Shown in pieces: positions 1 to 6,945 of a stretch of DNA of 16,138 nt. The stretch is from assembly GCA_001770235.1 (NCBI GenBank), contig MEQN01000060.1, positions 1 through 16,138 on the forward strand, written 5' to 3'. Source of the DNA: Betaproteobacteria bacterium RBG_16_58_11. GTDB lineage: Bacteria > Pseudomonadota > Gammaproteobacteria > Burkholderiales > Thiobacteraceae. Every line of letters starts with the position of its first letter. Position 1 is the first letter of the stretch. Below the pieces are notes generated by a model. It had not been told where the DNA came from, ran no database searches, and was given only the letters and a program-made list of their open reading frames with translations. The translations under genes and the position numbers were made by a program.

Positions 1-258
1 AACGTGGCGCCAAAACTGATGCACGAGATGTGCGCCGCTGCCTTGGCGGGGCAACTTGAAGCCGCGCGCGCCGCCAACGCCAAGCTGTTTGGGCTGCACG
101 AGAAGCTATTCGTGGAGGCGAATCCGATCCCGGTGAAATGGTGTGTGCAACAAATGGGCTTGATCGCAGGCGGCATTCGCCTGCCGCTCACCCCGCTGGA
201 TCCCGCCCATTATGAGACGCTGCGCCAAGCGATGCGCCAGGCCGGGGTGAACTCTTAA
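1..258 (+). CDS. dapA: 4-hydroxy-tetrahydrodipicolinate synthase, C-terminal fragment
   Basis: Only the last 85 residues are visible; the reading frame is open at base 1, so the 5' end lies outside the window. The fragment starts with NVAPKLMHEMC, the segment that follows the SVTAN-type motif in DapA. It continues with the ANPIPVKWC stretch and the helical C-terminal bundle usual for this family. DapA condenses pyruvate with aspartate semialdehyde in the cytoplasm, the first committed step of the lysine/diaminopimelate pathway. The catalytic lysine is upstream and not seen. The gene is followed after 56 nt by bamC. The dapA-bamC order is also known from E. coli, where bamC was called nlpB/dapX, and it supports the call. 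I see no terminator between the two genes, so read-through is likely. Confidence 0.93.
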   Translation, partial: NVAPKLMHEMCAAALAGQLEAARAANAKLFGLHEKLFVEANPIPVKWCVQQMGLIAGGIRLPLTPLDPAHYETLRQAMRQAGVNS

Positions 259-314
259 GCAAGTAAATTGACCAACCCGGGATTACACAATCGAGGTTGG
301 AAGGATGGAGCATC

Positions 315-1451
315 ATGCATAGCAAAACCAAATACCTAGTCCTTATCGCGATTTCAGCCGGCCTGTTGGGCGCTTGCTCTTCCATTTCGCTTGAGCAAAA
401 GAAAATCGATTACAAATCTGCTGGCAAGGCTCCTTCGCTGGAAGTGCCGCCGGATCTGACCGCCGCCAACCAGGATGATCGATTTGCCGTGCCGGACATC
501 AACACGCGCGGCTCCGCCACCTACTCGGTCTACAACAAAGAGCGCGCGAATGCGCCGCAGCGCGAAGGCGCGAATCTGCTGCCTGAACTTTCCAATGCCC
601 GCGTCGATCGTGCCGGCAGCCAGCGCTGGCTGGTGGTGAAAGCCAACCCGGATCAAGTCTGGCCGGTGGTGCGCGAATTCTGGCAGGAAAACGGCTTCAT
701 CATCAAAATCGAAAATCCGGAAGCCGGCATCATGGAAACCGATTGGGCGGAAAACCGCGCCAAGATTCCGCAAGACGCGATCCGGAATTTGCTGGGCAAG
801 GTGTTGGACAGCATTTATTCCACCGCTGAACGGGATAAATTCCGCACCCGCCTCGAGCCCAGCAAGGACACCGGGTTCACCGAGGTTTATGTCAGCCATC
901 GCGGCATGTACGAAGTGATCAAGGGCGGCGACGGCGGCAACCAAACCGTTTGGGAGCCGCGCCCGGCCGACCCGGAACTGGAAGCCGAATTTCTGCGCCG
1001 CCTGATGGTGCGCTTCGGTGTCGAAGAATCCCGCGCGCAAGCGCAATTTGCCGCCGGCACGACACAAGAGCGCGCCAAACTTGTCCGTCCCGCCGACGGC
1101 GGCGGCAGCTTAGCGCTTTACGATCCGTTCGACCGCGCTTGGCGCCGTGTGGGATTGGCTTTGGATCGCGTCGGCTTCACCGTGGAAGACCGCGATCGTT
1201 CGCGCGGGGTGTATTACGTGCGCTACATCGACCCCGAAATCGATATCGAAAAACAGGAAAAGAAAGGCTGGTTCTCAAAACTGGCCTTCTGGCGCGGCGA
1301 CGACAAGAAGAAAAATCAAGAGCAATATCAAATCCAGGTAACGGAGGCCGGCGACGGCAGCCAAGTCAAATTGCTGGCCAAAGACGGCGTCACGGACAAG
1401 TCGGAAACGGCGAGCAAGATTCTCACCCTGCTCTACGAGCAACTCAAATAA
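315..1451 (+). CDS. bamC: Outer membrane protein assembly factor BamC (lipoprotein)
   Basis: This 378-residue protein has a lipoprotein signal peptide ending in the lipobox LLGAC, with the lipidated Cys at 21. Residues 31-49 (from IDYKSAGKAP to PPDLT) match the conserved N-terminal segment of BamC that binds BamD in E. coli. The rest fits the two helix-grip domains of the family, ending in the typical ASKILTLLYEQLK tail. BamC is an accessory lipoprotein of the BAM complex, which inserts beta-barrel proteins into the outer membrane. I chose ATG 315, preceded by AAGGATGGAG, rather than the in-frame TTG at 297, because the signal peptide then starts directly with MHSKTK. The length is close to that of other BamC proteins. 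The stop codon abuts the start of the next gene, so the two are probably translationally coupled. Confidence 0.93.
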   Translation: MHSKTKYLVLIAISAGLLGACSSISLEQKKIDYKSAGKAPSLEVPPDLTAANQDDRFAVPDINTRGSATYSVYNKERANAPQREGANLLPELSNARVDRAGSQRWLVVKANPDQVWPVVREFWQENGFIIKIENPEAGIMETDWAENRAKIPQDAIRNLLGKVLDSIYSTAERDKFRTRLEPSKDTGFTEVYVSHRGMYEVIKGGDGGNQTVWEPRPADPELEAEFLRRLMVRFGVEESRAQAQFAAGTTQERAKLVRPADGGGSLALYDPFDRAWRRVGLALDRVGFTVEDRDRSRGVYYVRYIDPEIDIEKQEKKGWFSKLAFWRGDDKKKNQEQYQIQVTEAGDGSQVKLLAKDGVTDKSETASKILTLLYEQLK

Positions 1452-2216
1452 ATGCGCTTTGCCTGCCTGGGGAGCGGCAGTGAAGGCAATGCTTTGGTGG
1501 TGGAGGCCGGCGCGTCCCGCGTCCTCCTCGACTGCGGTTTCAGCATCAAGGAAACCGTCGCGCGCTTAGCCCGGCTCGGGCTTGACCCCGCCGATCTCAA
1601 CGGCATCGTCGTTACCCACGAACATTCCGATCATATTGGCGGCGTCACGCGTTTCGCGAACAAATTCAAGCTGCCGGTGTGGCTCACGCATGGCAGCCTC
1701 GCCTATCTTTCGAATTTGGATCAAACGCCGCTGGATACCCGCGTGATCGACAGCCACGCGGGGTTCGCGCTGGGCGATCTTTACATTGAGCCTTTTCCTG
1801 TCCCGCACGATGCGCGCGAACCGATTCAATTCGTTTTCGGCGATGGCCAGCACCGATTGGGCGTGCTGACCGACACGGGCATGATCACCCCTCATATCGA
1901 GCAAATGCTCTCCGGCTGCAACGCCTTGGTGCTGGAGTGCAATCATGATGCCAATCTGCTTGCTAATGGGCCTTATCCCACCAGCCTGAAACAACGCGTC
2001 GGCGGAAGGTTGGGGCACTTGGATAACAGCGCGGCTGCCGATCTGCTGCGCAGCATTGATACCCAGCAGCTGACCCATTTAGTTGCTGCGCATTTGAGCC
2101 AAAAAAATAATTTACCGGAACTGGTGCGCGCGGCGTTGGCGGATGCACTCAACTGCGCCGAGGATTGGATCGGCATCGCCGATCAGGCTTTAGGGTTCGA
2201 ATGGAGAAGTATCTAA
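1452..2216 (+). CDS. MBL-fold metallo-hydrolase, YycJ/WalJ-like
   Basis: This 254-residue cytoplasmic protein (no signal peptide) opens with MRFACLGSGSEGNALVVE, typical of the YycJ/WalJ branch of metallo-beta-lactamase-fold enzymes. The metal-binding motif HEHSDH is at residues 56-61. Further likely ligands lie in LTDTG (139-143), NHD (164-166) and AAHLS (212-216). Relatives in this branch are thought to be DNA exonucleases or nucleic-acid hydrolases, and WalJ of Firmicutes sits with a two-component system. The substrate of the proteobacterial members is not established, so I give no gene symbol. ATG 1452 directly follows the bamC stop with no spacer, which suggests coupled translation. A strong terminator begins 22 nt after the stop and ends the dapA-bamC-MBL unit. 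Confidence 0.88.
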   Translation: MRFACLGSGSEGNALVVEAGASRVLLDCGFSIKETVARLARLGLDPADLNGIVVTHEHSDHIGGVTRFANKFKLPVWLTHGSLAYLSNLDQTPLDTRVIDSHAGFALGDLYIEPFPVPHDAREPIQFVFGDGQHRLGVLTDTGMITPHIEQMLSGCNALVLECNHDANLLANGPYPTSLKQRVGGRLGHLDNSAAADLLRSIDTQQLTHLVAAHLSQKNNLPELVRAALADALNCAEDWIGIADQALGFEWRSI

Positions 2217-2238
2217 GCTACGCGGGGAAACAGACAAC

Positions 2239-2267
2239 AAAAAAGCCGGCATGAAGCCGGCTTTTTT
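2239..2267. terminator. Perfect bidirectional intrinsic terminator
   Basis: Six A, then GCCGGC (2245-2250), loop ATGAA, GCCGGC (2256-2261), then six T form a perfect 12-bp stem. It has a U-tract on either strand, so it can end transcription from both sides. It lies 22 nt after the MBL gene and 16 nt after the convergent lipoprotein gene, and should serve both. Confidence 0.95.
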
Positions 2268-2283
2268 GCTTGCTACAAAATGC

Positions 2284-2565
2284 TTACTTCTTTGCAGCGT
2301 CAGCAGCACCTTTGGCAGCGTCAGCAGCACCTTTGGCAGCGTCAGCAGCACCAGCGGCAGCGTCAGCAGCACCAGCGGCAGCGTCAGCAGCACCAGCGGC
2401 AGCGGCCGGAGCAGCAGCGTCAGCAGCAGGAGCAGCAGGCGCTGGAGCAGCAGGAGCCGGAGCAGCAGCTTCAGCCTTAGGGGCTTCAGCAGGCGCTTCG
2501 GTTTTGCCGCATGCAGCCAGCGACAGAGCAGCGATCAACGCGGCGAACAGAGCAGTGTGTTTCAT
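2284..2565 (-). CDS. Small alanine-rich lipoprotein with heptad repeats
   Basis: This 93-residue predicted lipoprotein has the signal peptide MKHTALFAALIAALSLAAC, with lipobox LAAC and the lipidated Cys at 19. The mature part starts GKTEAPAEAPK and continues as an Ala/Pro-rich linker to about residue 57. It then has five heptads of GAADAA(A/K), ending in KK. The heptads should be helical and carry one Asp per repeat, with Lys only in the last three. I know of no function for such proteins; they look like periplasmic spacers or envelope-tethered helices. The start is supported by a good Shine-Dalgarno (AAGGGA) about 6 nt before ATG 2565, an extended -10 promoter at 2650-2658, and a terminator just downstream. 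This makes it a real single-gene unit despite its low complexity. Its low-complexity sequence makes homology calls unreliable. Confidence 0.85.
   Translation of the reverse strand: MKHTALFAALIAALSLAACGKTEAPAEAPKAEAAAPAPAAPAPAAPAADAAAPAAAAGAADAAAGAADAAAGAADAAKGAADAAKGAADAAKK
2294..2399 (-). repeat. 21-bp in-frame tandem repeat, five copies
   Basis: GCAGCGTCAGCAGCACC recurs on the plus strand at 2294, 2315, 2336, 2357 and 2378, a spacing of exactly 21 bp. Between the copies lies either TTTG (Lys heptads) or AGCG (Ala heptads). The repeat encodes the GAADAAK/GAADAAA heptads of the lipoprotein. A sixth unit starting at 2399 is degenerate. Near-identical DNA copies suggest recent expansion by slippage. 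Confidence 0.95.
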
Positions 2566-2649
2566 TTATTTTCCCTTTTCCTAGTGTGTAAGACAAAACC
2601 AAAATCAGAAATCGGTCAAACCCTATTTCGATCCCCGACCGACCGCGAA

Positions 2650-2658
2650 ATTATAGCA
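2650..2658 (-). promoter_or_regulatory. Extended -10 promoter of the lipoprotein gene
   Basis: On the minus strand the sequence reads TGCTATAAT, a perfect TATAAT (2655-2650) with the TGn extension. No good -35 hexamer is present at 17-18 bp (CTAGTA or GCTAGT), as is common for extended -10 promoters. The start of transcription would be near 2643, giving a leader of about 78 nt before ATG 2565. The rest of the 247-bp gap (2566-2812) shows no other clear element. A weak TGCTAGACT at 2768-2775 on the plus strand might serve the PhnD-like gene. Confidence 0.7.
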
Positions 2659-2812
2659 ACCTGGAAAAATAATACTAGCCCCTTTTTGTGGTTTTTTAAG
2701 GGCTTGCAACGGCTTCAAGGGTGCATCGGGGGGCATTTTATGACATCTAAGCCGCGCCGGGGATTGTGCTAGACTATTTGATCCGAATATCAATTTCCAG
2801 CAAACCCGCCCC

Positions 2813-4078
2813 ATGCCGCGTCTCATGATCACTCTAGGGATTGTGTTCTTGAGCTTGCCGGGGCTGATCCCGCAACGCGTCATGGCGGCTGATCACCTGG
2901 TGCGCGTGGGGGTGCTCGCCCACCGCGGCAAGGACGAGGCCTTAAAAGCCTGGTCACCCACCGCACGCTATCTTTCCCGGGAAATTCCCGGTTATAACTT
3001 TGTCATTGTGCCGCTCAACAATGATGACATCGGCCCGGCGGTGGAGTATCGGGATGTCGAATTCGTCCTGACCAATCCCGGTTCCTATGCCGAGCTGGAA
3101 TACAGTTTCGGCGCCACGCGCATCGCCACGCTGAAAAGCAACACGCCCCAAGGCGGCTATAGCGTGCTGGGCGCGGTGATCTTCAGCCGCGCCGGCCGCG
3201 CGGATATTCAAACCTTGGCCGACCTGAAAGGCAAGCGTTTCATGGCGGTGCATGAGAATGCCTTCGGCGGCTGGTGGCTCGCCTGGCGCGAATTCAAGCG
3301 CCAAGGCATCGACCCCCACAAAGACTTCAAGCGCTTGCAGTTCGCCGGCTTTCCGCAGGACGACATTGTGTTGGCCGTGCGCGATGGCAAAGCCGATGCC
3401 GGCACCGTGCGCACCGATTTGCTCGAAAGCATGGCGCTCGCCGGAAAAATCAATCTCCAGGATTTTCGCATCCTGAATCCACAGCAAGCAGAAGGTTTCC
3501 CCTATGCGCTCAGCACGCCGCTCTATCCCGATTGGGCCTTCGCCGTGCTGCGCCATACCCCGGAAAAACTGGCGCAGCTTGTGACCATCGCATTATTAAA
3601 AATGCCGCTTGGCGACCCCGCCGCCAGCGCCGGGGCTTATGCGGAATGGACGGTTCCGCTCGACTATCACAGTGTGCAGCAATTGATGATGGAATTGCGG
3701 GTCGGGCCTTACCGCAATTACGGCAAACTCGGTTATCTGGATTTGCTCAAGCAATACTGGATGTGGATTACCGCCGCGCTTGCCATCATCCTCGCCTTGG
3801 CCGCGGCCTATGCCTACGTGCTCCGCCTGAACCGAAAACTCTCCAGCACCATGAAACATCTGGAACAAGAAATTGCTCAGCGCCAGCGCATCGAACAAGA
3901 CCTGCTCAAAACGCGCGATGATCTTGAGCGCCGCGTGGCGGAACGCACCACCGAACTCGCGCGCATCAATGAAGAGCTGGAATCGCGCGTGGCGCGCCGC
4001 ACCGCGCAACTGATCTCCGCCATGCAGCGGCTGGAAGCGGAAATGAAGGGCCAGCGCTCGTCGAGCGAAGCCGAATAA
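2813..4078 (+). CDS. PhnD/TtrS-like periplasmic sensor protein with TM helix and coiled coil, no output domain
   Basis: This protein has 421 residues. Residues 1-25 look like a Sec signal peptide, with cleavage after VMA. Residues 27 to about 300 resemble the phosphonate/phosphite-type solute-binding fold (PhnD, type 2 periplasmic binding protein), including VLTNPGSYAELE near 85-96 and the LADLKGKRF segment. This fold is also the input domain of TtrS-type tetrathionate sensor kinases. One membrane helix follows (315-337, YWMWITAALA onward), then a charged coiled coil (340-415) of the kind that joins a sensor to HisKA or GGDEF domains (ERRVAERTTELARINEELE). The protein then stops without any kinase, cyclase or receiver domain. 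ATG 2813 has no clear Shine-Dalgarno; ATG 2825 is an alternative. The ligand is unknown, and a sulfur oxyanion or a phosphonate is only inference. The next gene starts 12 nt downstream, so the two are probably co-transcribed. Confidence 0.85.
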   Translation: MPRLMITLGIVFLSLPGLIPQRVMAADHLVRVGVLAHRGKDEALKAWSPTARYLSREIPGYNFVIVPLNNDDIGPAVEYRDVEFVLTNPGSYAELEYSFGATRIATLKSNTPQGGYSVLGAVIFSRAGRADIQTLADLKGKRFMAVHENAFGGWWLAWREFKRQGIDPHKDFKRLQFAGFPQDDIVLAVRDGKADAGTVRTDLLESMALAGKINLQDFRILNPQQAEGFPYALSTPLYPDWAFAVLRHTPEKLAQLVTIALLKMPLGDPAASAGAYAEWTVPLDYHSVQQLMMELRVGPYRNYGKLGYLDLLKQYWMWITAALAIILALAAAYAYVLRLNRKLSSTMKHLEQEIAQRQRIEQDLLKTRDDLERRVAERTTELARINEELESRVARRTAQLISAMQRLEAEMKGQRSSSEAE

Positions 4079-4090
4079 GCCGCGCGCACC

Positions 4091-5659
4091 ATGCTGGATC
4101 CGGCCACCGCCTTTCCCACCCTCATCGAGCACCTCAAGCAGCCCGGCCTTTACCCGCATGCGGCCGATCAAGTCGCGCTGCTGGAAACCCACATCTCGGT
4201 CGTGCTGCTCGCCGGCGAATACGCGTACAAACTCAAGAAACCCTACAACCTCGGCTTTCTCGACTTCACCACGCTGGAGGCGCGTAAATATTACTGCGAG
4301 GAAGAGCAGCGCTTGAACCAACGCCTCGCGCCCGATTTATATCTCGGGGTGGTGACGATCACGGGATCGGCCGATACGCCGCGCTGGGGCGGCGCCGGCG
4401 CGCCGATCGAGTACGCCGTCAAAATGCGCCGCTTCCCGCAGCAAGCGCTGCTGTCCAACGTGCTGGCGCGCAACGAATTGCAAGCAGCCCAACTCGATGC
4501 GCTGGCTTGCCGCATGGCGGCATTCCATCAAGCCGTCCCGGCCGCCGCGATGGAGCAAGCCTATGGCCTGCCCGACACGGTGCATGCCAGCGCGCGCCAG
4601 AACTTCGCGCAGATTGAACCGCTGCTTACCAACAATGAACAGCGCATGCAATTGGCCCGCTTAGCTCGGACCACCGAAGCGCTCTTCACGGCGAATGCGG
4701 CGCTTTTTCTGCAACGCAAGCGCGATGGCTTTGTGCGCGAATGCCATGGCGACTTGCATCTCGGCAATATGGTCATGATCGAGGGCGAGATCGTGCCTTT
4801 CGACTGCATCGAGTTCAACGCGGATTTTCGCTGGATCGACGTCATGAGCGAAATCGCCTTCCTGGTCATGGATCTCGCCAGCCGCGGCCGGTCCGATCTG
4901 GGATTCCGCTTTCTGAACGCTTATCTGGAGCAAACCGGCGACTTTGCCGGGCTCATGGTGTTGCGCTATTACCTGATGTTCCGCGCGGTGGTGCGCGCCA
5001 AGATCGCCGCGTTGCGCGCCACGCAGCACGAAACGCCGGCCACGACACGCACCCAAGCCTGGGCGGAGTACCAGCACTACCTGGATTGGGCGGAGCAGGT
5101 GAGCCAGCCCCAACTGCCCCTGCTGATATTGATGCGCGGCGTTTCGGGTTCTGGCAAAAGCACGGTGGCGCGCGAGTTGGCGGCGCATCTCCCGGCCATT
5201 CACGTGCGCTCCGATGTCGAGCGCAAGCGCCTGTTCGGCCTCGCCCCGCTGGCGCAATCGAAATCCGGCCTGGGCAGCGGCTTGTACACGGCGGACGCCA
5301 CGCAGCGCACTTATGCGCGCTTGAAGGAAATTGCGCAGAGCGTATTGGGCGCCGGATTTTCCGTGGTGCTCGATGCAACGTTTCTAAAACACAGTCAACG
5401 CGCGATGTTCGAGGAGATGGGCAAACCCTTCCTCATCCTCGCCTGCGAAGCGCCGATCGAGGTGCTGCGCGCGCGCGTCGCCCTGCGCCATGCCGCGCAA
5501 ACCGATGCGGCGGAAGCCGATCTCGCCGTGCTGGAAAAACAAATGGCCACGCAGGAAGCGCTCAACGAAACCGAACGTGCACAAGCCATCATGCTCGACA
5601 CCCTGCAAGCAATCGCGGGTTCCACCTTGGCCGCAGAGGTGCGTGCCCGCTTCAATTAA
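4091..5659 (+). CDS. Fusion of aminoglycoside-phosphotransferase-like kinase and AAA P-loop kinase domains
   Basis: This is a 522-residue cytoplasmic protein with two domains. The first (about 1-330) is like the aminoglycoside phosphotransferase family (COG2187-type). It has the catalytic-loop motif HGDLHLGN at 219-226, and FDCIEFNADFRWID soon after provides the metal-binding Asp. The second (about 340-522) is a P-loop kinase of the AAA_33/COG0645 type with Walker A GVSGSGKST at 350-358 and HVRSDVERKRLFGL following, as in small-molecule or polynucleotide kinases. Proteins with this two-domain layout are widespread in proteobacteria, but I know of no established substrate. The name aminoglycoside phosphotransferase should not be read as antibiotic resistance. 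Both active sites look intact. The ATG lies 12 nt after the PhnD-like gene with a poor Shine-Dalgarno, which suggests coupling. The 3' end overlaps the converging VWA gene by 8 bp. Confidence 0.88.
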   Translation: MLDPATAFPTLIEHLKQPGLYPHAADQVALLETHISVVLLAGEYAYKLKKPYNLGFLDFTTLEARKYYCEEEQRLNQRLAPDLYLGVVTITGSADTPRWGGAGAPIEYAVKMRRFPQQALLSNVLARNELQAAQLDALACRMAAFHQAVPAAAMEQAYGLPDTVHASARQNFAQIEPLLTNNEQRMQLARLARTTEALFTANAALFLQRKRDGFVRECHGDLHLGNMVMIEGEIVPFDCIEFNADFRWIDVMSEIAFLVMDLASRGRSDLGFRFLNAYLEQTGDFAGLMVLRYYLMFRAVVRAKIAALRATQHETPATTRTQAWAEYQHYLDWAEQVSQPQLPLLILMRGVSGSGKSTVARELAAHLPAIHVRSDVERKRLFGLAPLAQSKSGLGSGLYTADATQRTYARLKEIAQSVLGAGFSVVLDATFLKHSQRAMFEEMGKPFLILACEAPIEVLRARVALRHAAQTDAAEADLAVLEKQMATQEALNETERAQAIMLDTLQAIAGSTLAAEVRARFN

Positions 5660-6944
5660 GCTGAATACGCTGGCCCCAAGGCGTGGGGGCTTTGCCTTTG
5701 ACGAGCCAGATCACCGGACAGAATGGCTCGCGCGCGGGGAAGTCGCCTTCCGCATCGGTAAAGTACACCACCAGATCGGGGTGCAGTTGTGCCTGATCGA
5801 TCCACTCGAACGGCGGCTTGAAACTGGTGCCGCCGCCCCCGGTGAGATTGTTCGGCAAGGTCAGCGCTTCCCAAGCTTCGAAAGCCCAAGGACCGTTCTC
5901 GCATAGATGATCGTCGCAGGCATGCAGCGTGATGCGCGCACGCAGTTGGCTTTTTAATACATCGACCTCGGACAAAAATTCGCGCAGTTCCTCGTCCCCG
6001 ATCGAGCCGCTGGTATCGACCACCACGATCACGTCGATCATATTCGAGGACAGGCTGGGCAAGATCGCTTCACCCTCGCGCCGCGACGGACGCTGAAAAC
6101 TGTAATCGTCACGCGCCGCGGCTTTCATGTAGCGCGCAAGCAGCATGCGCCACGGCAATTGCGGTTGCAGCAAATGGTCCACCATGCGCGCCAGCGTCTG
6201 CGACAGCTTGCCGCCTTGTGCCGCCTGTTGCGCGGCGGCGGCGAGGCGTTGCTGCCACTGCCGGCCCAGCTCTTCTTTTTCGGTTTCGGTGAGGCCCTCG
6301 ATTTGCGGCTGATTGCCCGCGCCTTGTGTTTGCTTGGCGGCCTGGCCCGGCGACTCGCCTTGGCGCTGCTCCGGCGGCGGCTCCTGGCCTTCGCCTTGCC
6401 CCTGGCCTTCACCGGCCGATTGTTCCGATTCCTGATTCTGCGGCGATTGCTGTTGATTCGGCCGGCGCTGTGAACCGGTATTTGAATCGTTGTCATACAT
6501 ATGGCTGTCGATGGTCTGCTCGGAGGTATCCGGCGGAATCAGCGGATAAATTTCTTCCGCTGTCAGGCCGTGGTACTCCGGGTTCATCAGACAACCGGCG
6601 GGCGGCTTGAGACCTTCATCCCACAGCAGCAGGTTCACCGCGTGGTCGCATGCGATATCCCAGCGCTTGAGTTCACGGTGCTGACGCCGCGCGAAATGCG
6701 CCAGCGCGCAATGCATCGCATCGTGCGACAACATGAACTGCGTTTGCGCCAGGTTGAGATGCTGGATGAATTTCGGATTGTAGTAAAAATAACGCGCGTC
6801 GGTGCCGGTGGTGCGCAAGCTGTCATCCTGCACCGCCTTGAGTTCCAGGTGCATGACCAGCGTGCCCAGAAAAGGTTTTTCCAGAATCAAGCGCGTGCGC
6901 GCGGCGGAAAGCTTGGTCTCGATTTGCGCAAGATCGGGTGGCAT
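5652..6944 (-). CDS. VWA-like / putative metallopeptidase protein (DUF2201, COG3864-type)
   Basis: This is a 430-residue protein. The N-terminal part (about 1-150) carries LSHDAMHCALAH (72-83), with His74, His78 and His83, and then WDIACDHAVN (95-104). These are the zinc-site signature and third-ligand region of the DUF2201 N-terminal domain. The catalytic position of a standard HExxH is Asp75 here, so hydrolase activity is uncertain. Residues 150-220 form a Gln/Glu/Gly/Pro-rich flexible linker. The C-terminal part (about 300-430) is a VWA-like domain with an intact MIDAS: DTSGS (310-314), Thr373 in GGGGTSF and Asp397 in FTDAEGD. Such proteins pair with MoxR ATPases, which are thought to remodel protein complexes. 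Here the MoxR gene ends 1 nt upstream (TGAAATG junction), so translation is probably coupled. The 3' end overlaps the opposing fusion kinase gene. No client is known. Confidence 0.88.
   Translation of the reverse strand: MPPDLAQIETKLSAARTRLILEKPFLGTLVMHLELKAVQDDSLRTTGTDARYFYYNPKFIQHLNLAQTQFMLSHDAMHCALAHFARRQHRELKRWDIACDHAVNLLLWDEGLKPPAGCLMNPEYHGLTAEEIYPLIPPDTSEQTIDSHMYDNDSNTGSQRRPNQQQSPQNQESEQSAGEGQGQGEGQEPPPEQRQGESPGQAAKQTQGAGNQPQIEGLTETEKEELGRQWQQRLAAAAQQAAQGGKLSQTLARMVDHLLQPQLPWRMLLARYMKAAARDDYSFQRPSRREGEAILPSLSSNMIDVIVVVDTSGSIGDEELREFLSEVDVLKSQLRARITLHACDDHLCENGPWAFEAWEALTLPNNLTGGGGTSFKPPFEWIDQAQLHPDLVVYFTDAEGDFPAREPFCPVIWLVKGKAPTPWGQRIQLN
5673..5690 (+). terminator. Weak terminator candidate after the fusion kinase
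   Basis: GCCCC (5673-5677) pairs with GGGGC (5686-5690) around an 8-nt loop, followed by TTTGCCTTTG. The stem is only 5 bp and the T-tract is broken, so it is weak. It lies inside the 3' end of the opposing VWA gene. It is the only hairpin I see that could end the plus-strand unit. Confidence 0.25.
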
Positions 6945-6945
6945 T

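Noticed and set aside
268..296. TTGACC at 268-273 as a -35 box for bamC
   Set aside because: No acceptable -10 hexamer lies 15-19 bp downstream, so a separate bamC promoter is not supported.
354..1067. Long minus-strand frame (237 codons) opposite bamC
   Set aside because: It is a shadow of the GC-biased bamC reading frame; the plus-strand protein has a lipobox and family motifs.
2284..2406. CRISPR-like array suggested by regular repeats
   Set aside because: The unit is 21 bp with no unique spacers and is an in-frame protein-coding repeat.
2676..2702. Hairpin with AGCCC and GGGCT arms in the lipoprotein/PhnD gap
   Set aside because: The stem is only 5 bp with an ~18-nt loop and lies upstream of both genes, so it is not a supported terminator or riboswitch.
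2251..2772. Plus-strand frame (173 codons) with Ser-rich repeats across the lipoprotein gene
   Set aside because: It starts inside the terminator loop and its repeats are the antisense reading of the 21-bp array. The minus-strand frame has a lipobox, ribosome site and promoter.
4091..5659. Antibiotic resistance gene suggested by the APH-like domain
   Set aside because: The fused P-loop kinase domain and chromosomal setting match a widespread uncharacterised family; nothing in the sequence indicates aminoglycosides as substrate.
4741..5664. Plus-strand frame of 307 codons inside the fusion kinase gene
   Set aside because: It is Arg/Ala-rich shadow sequence in the wrong frame of a gene with two intact kinase motifs.
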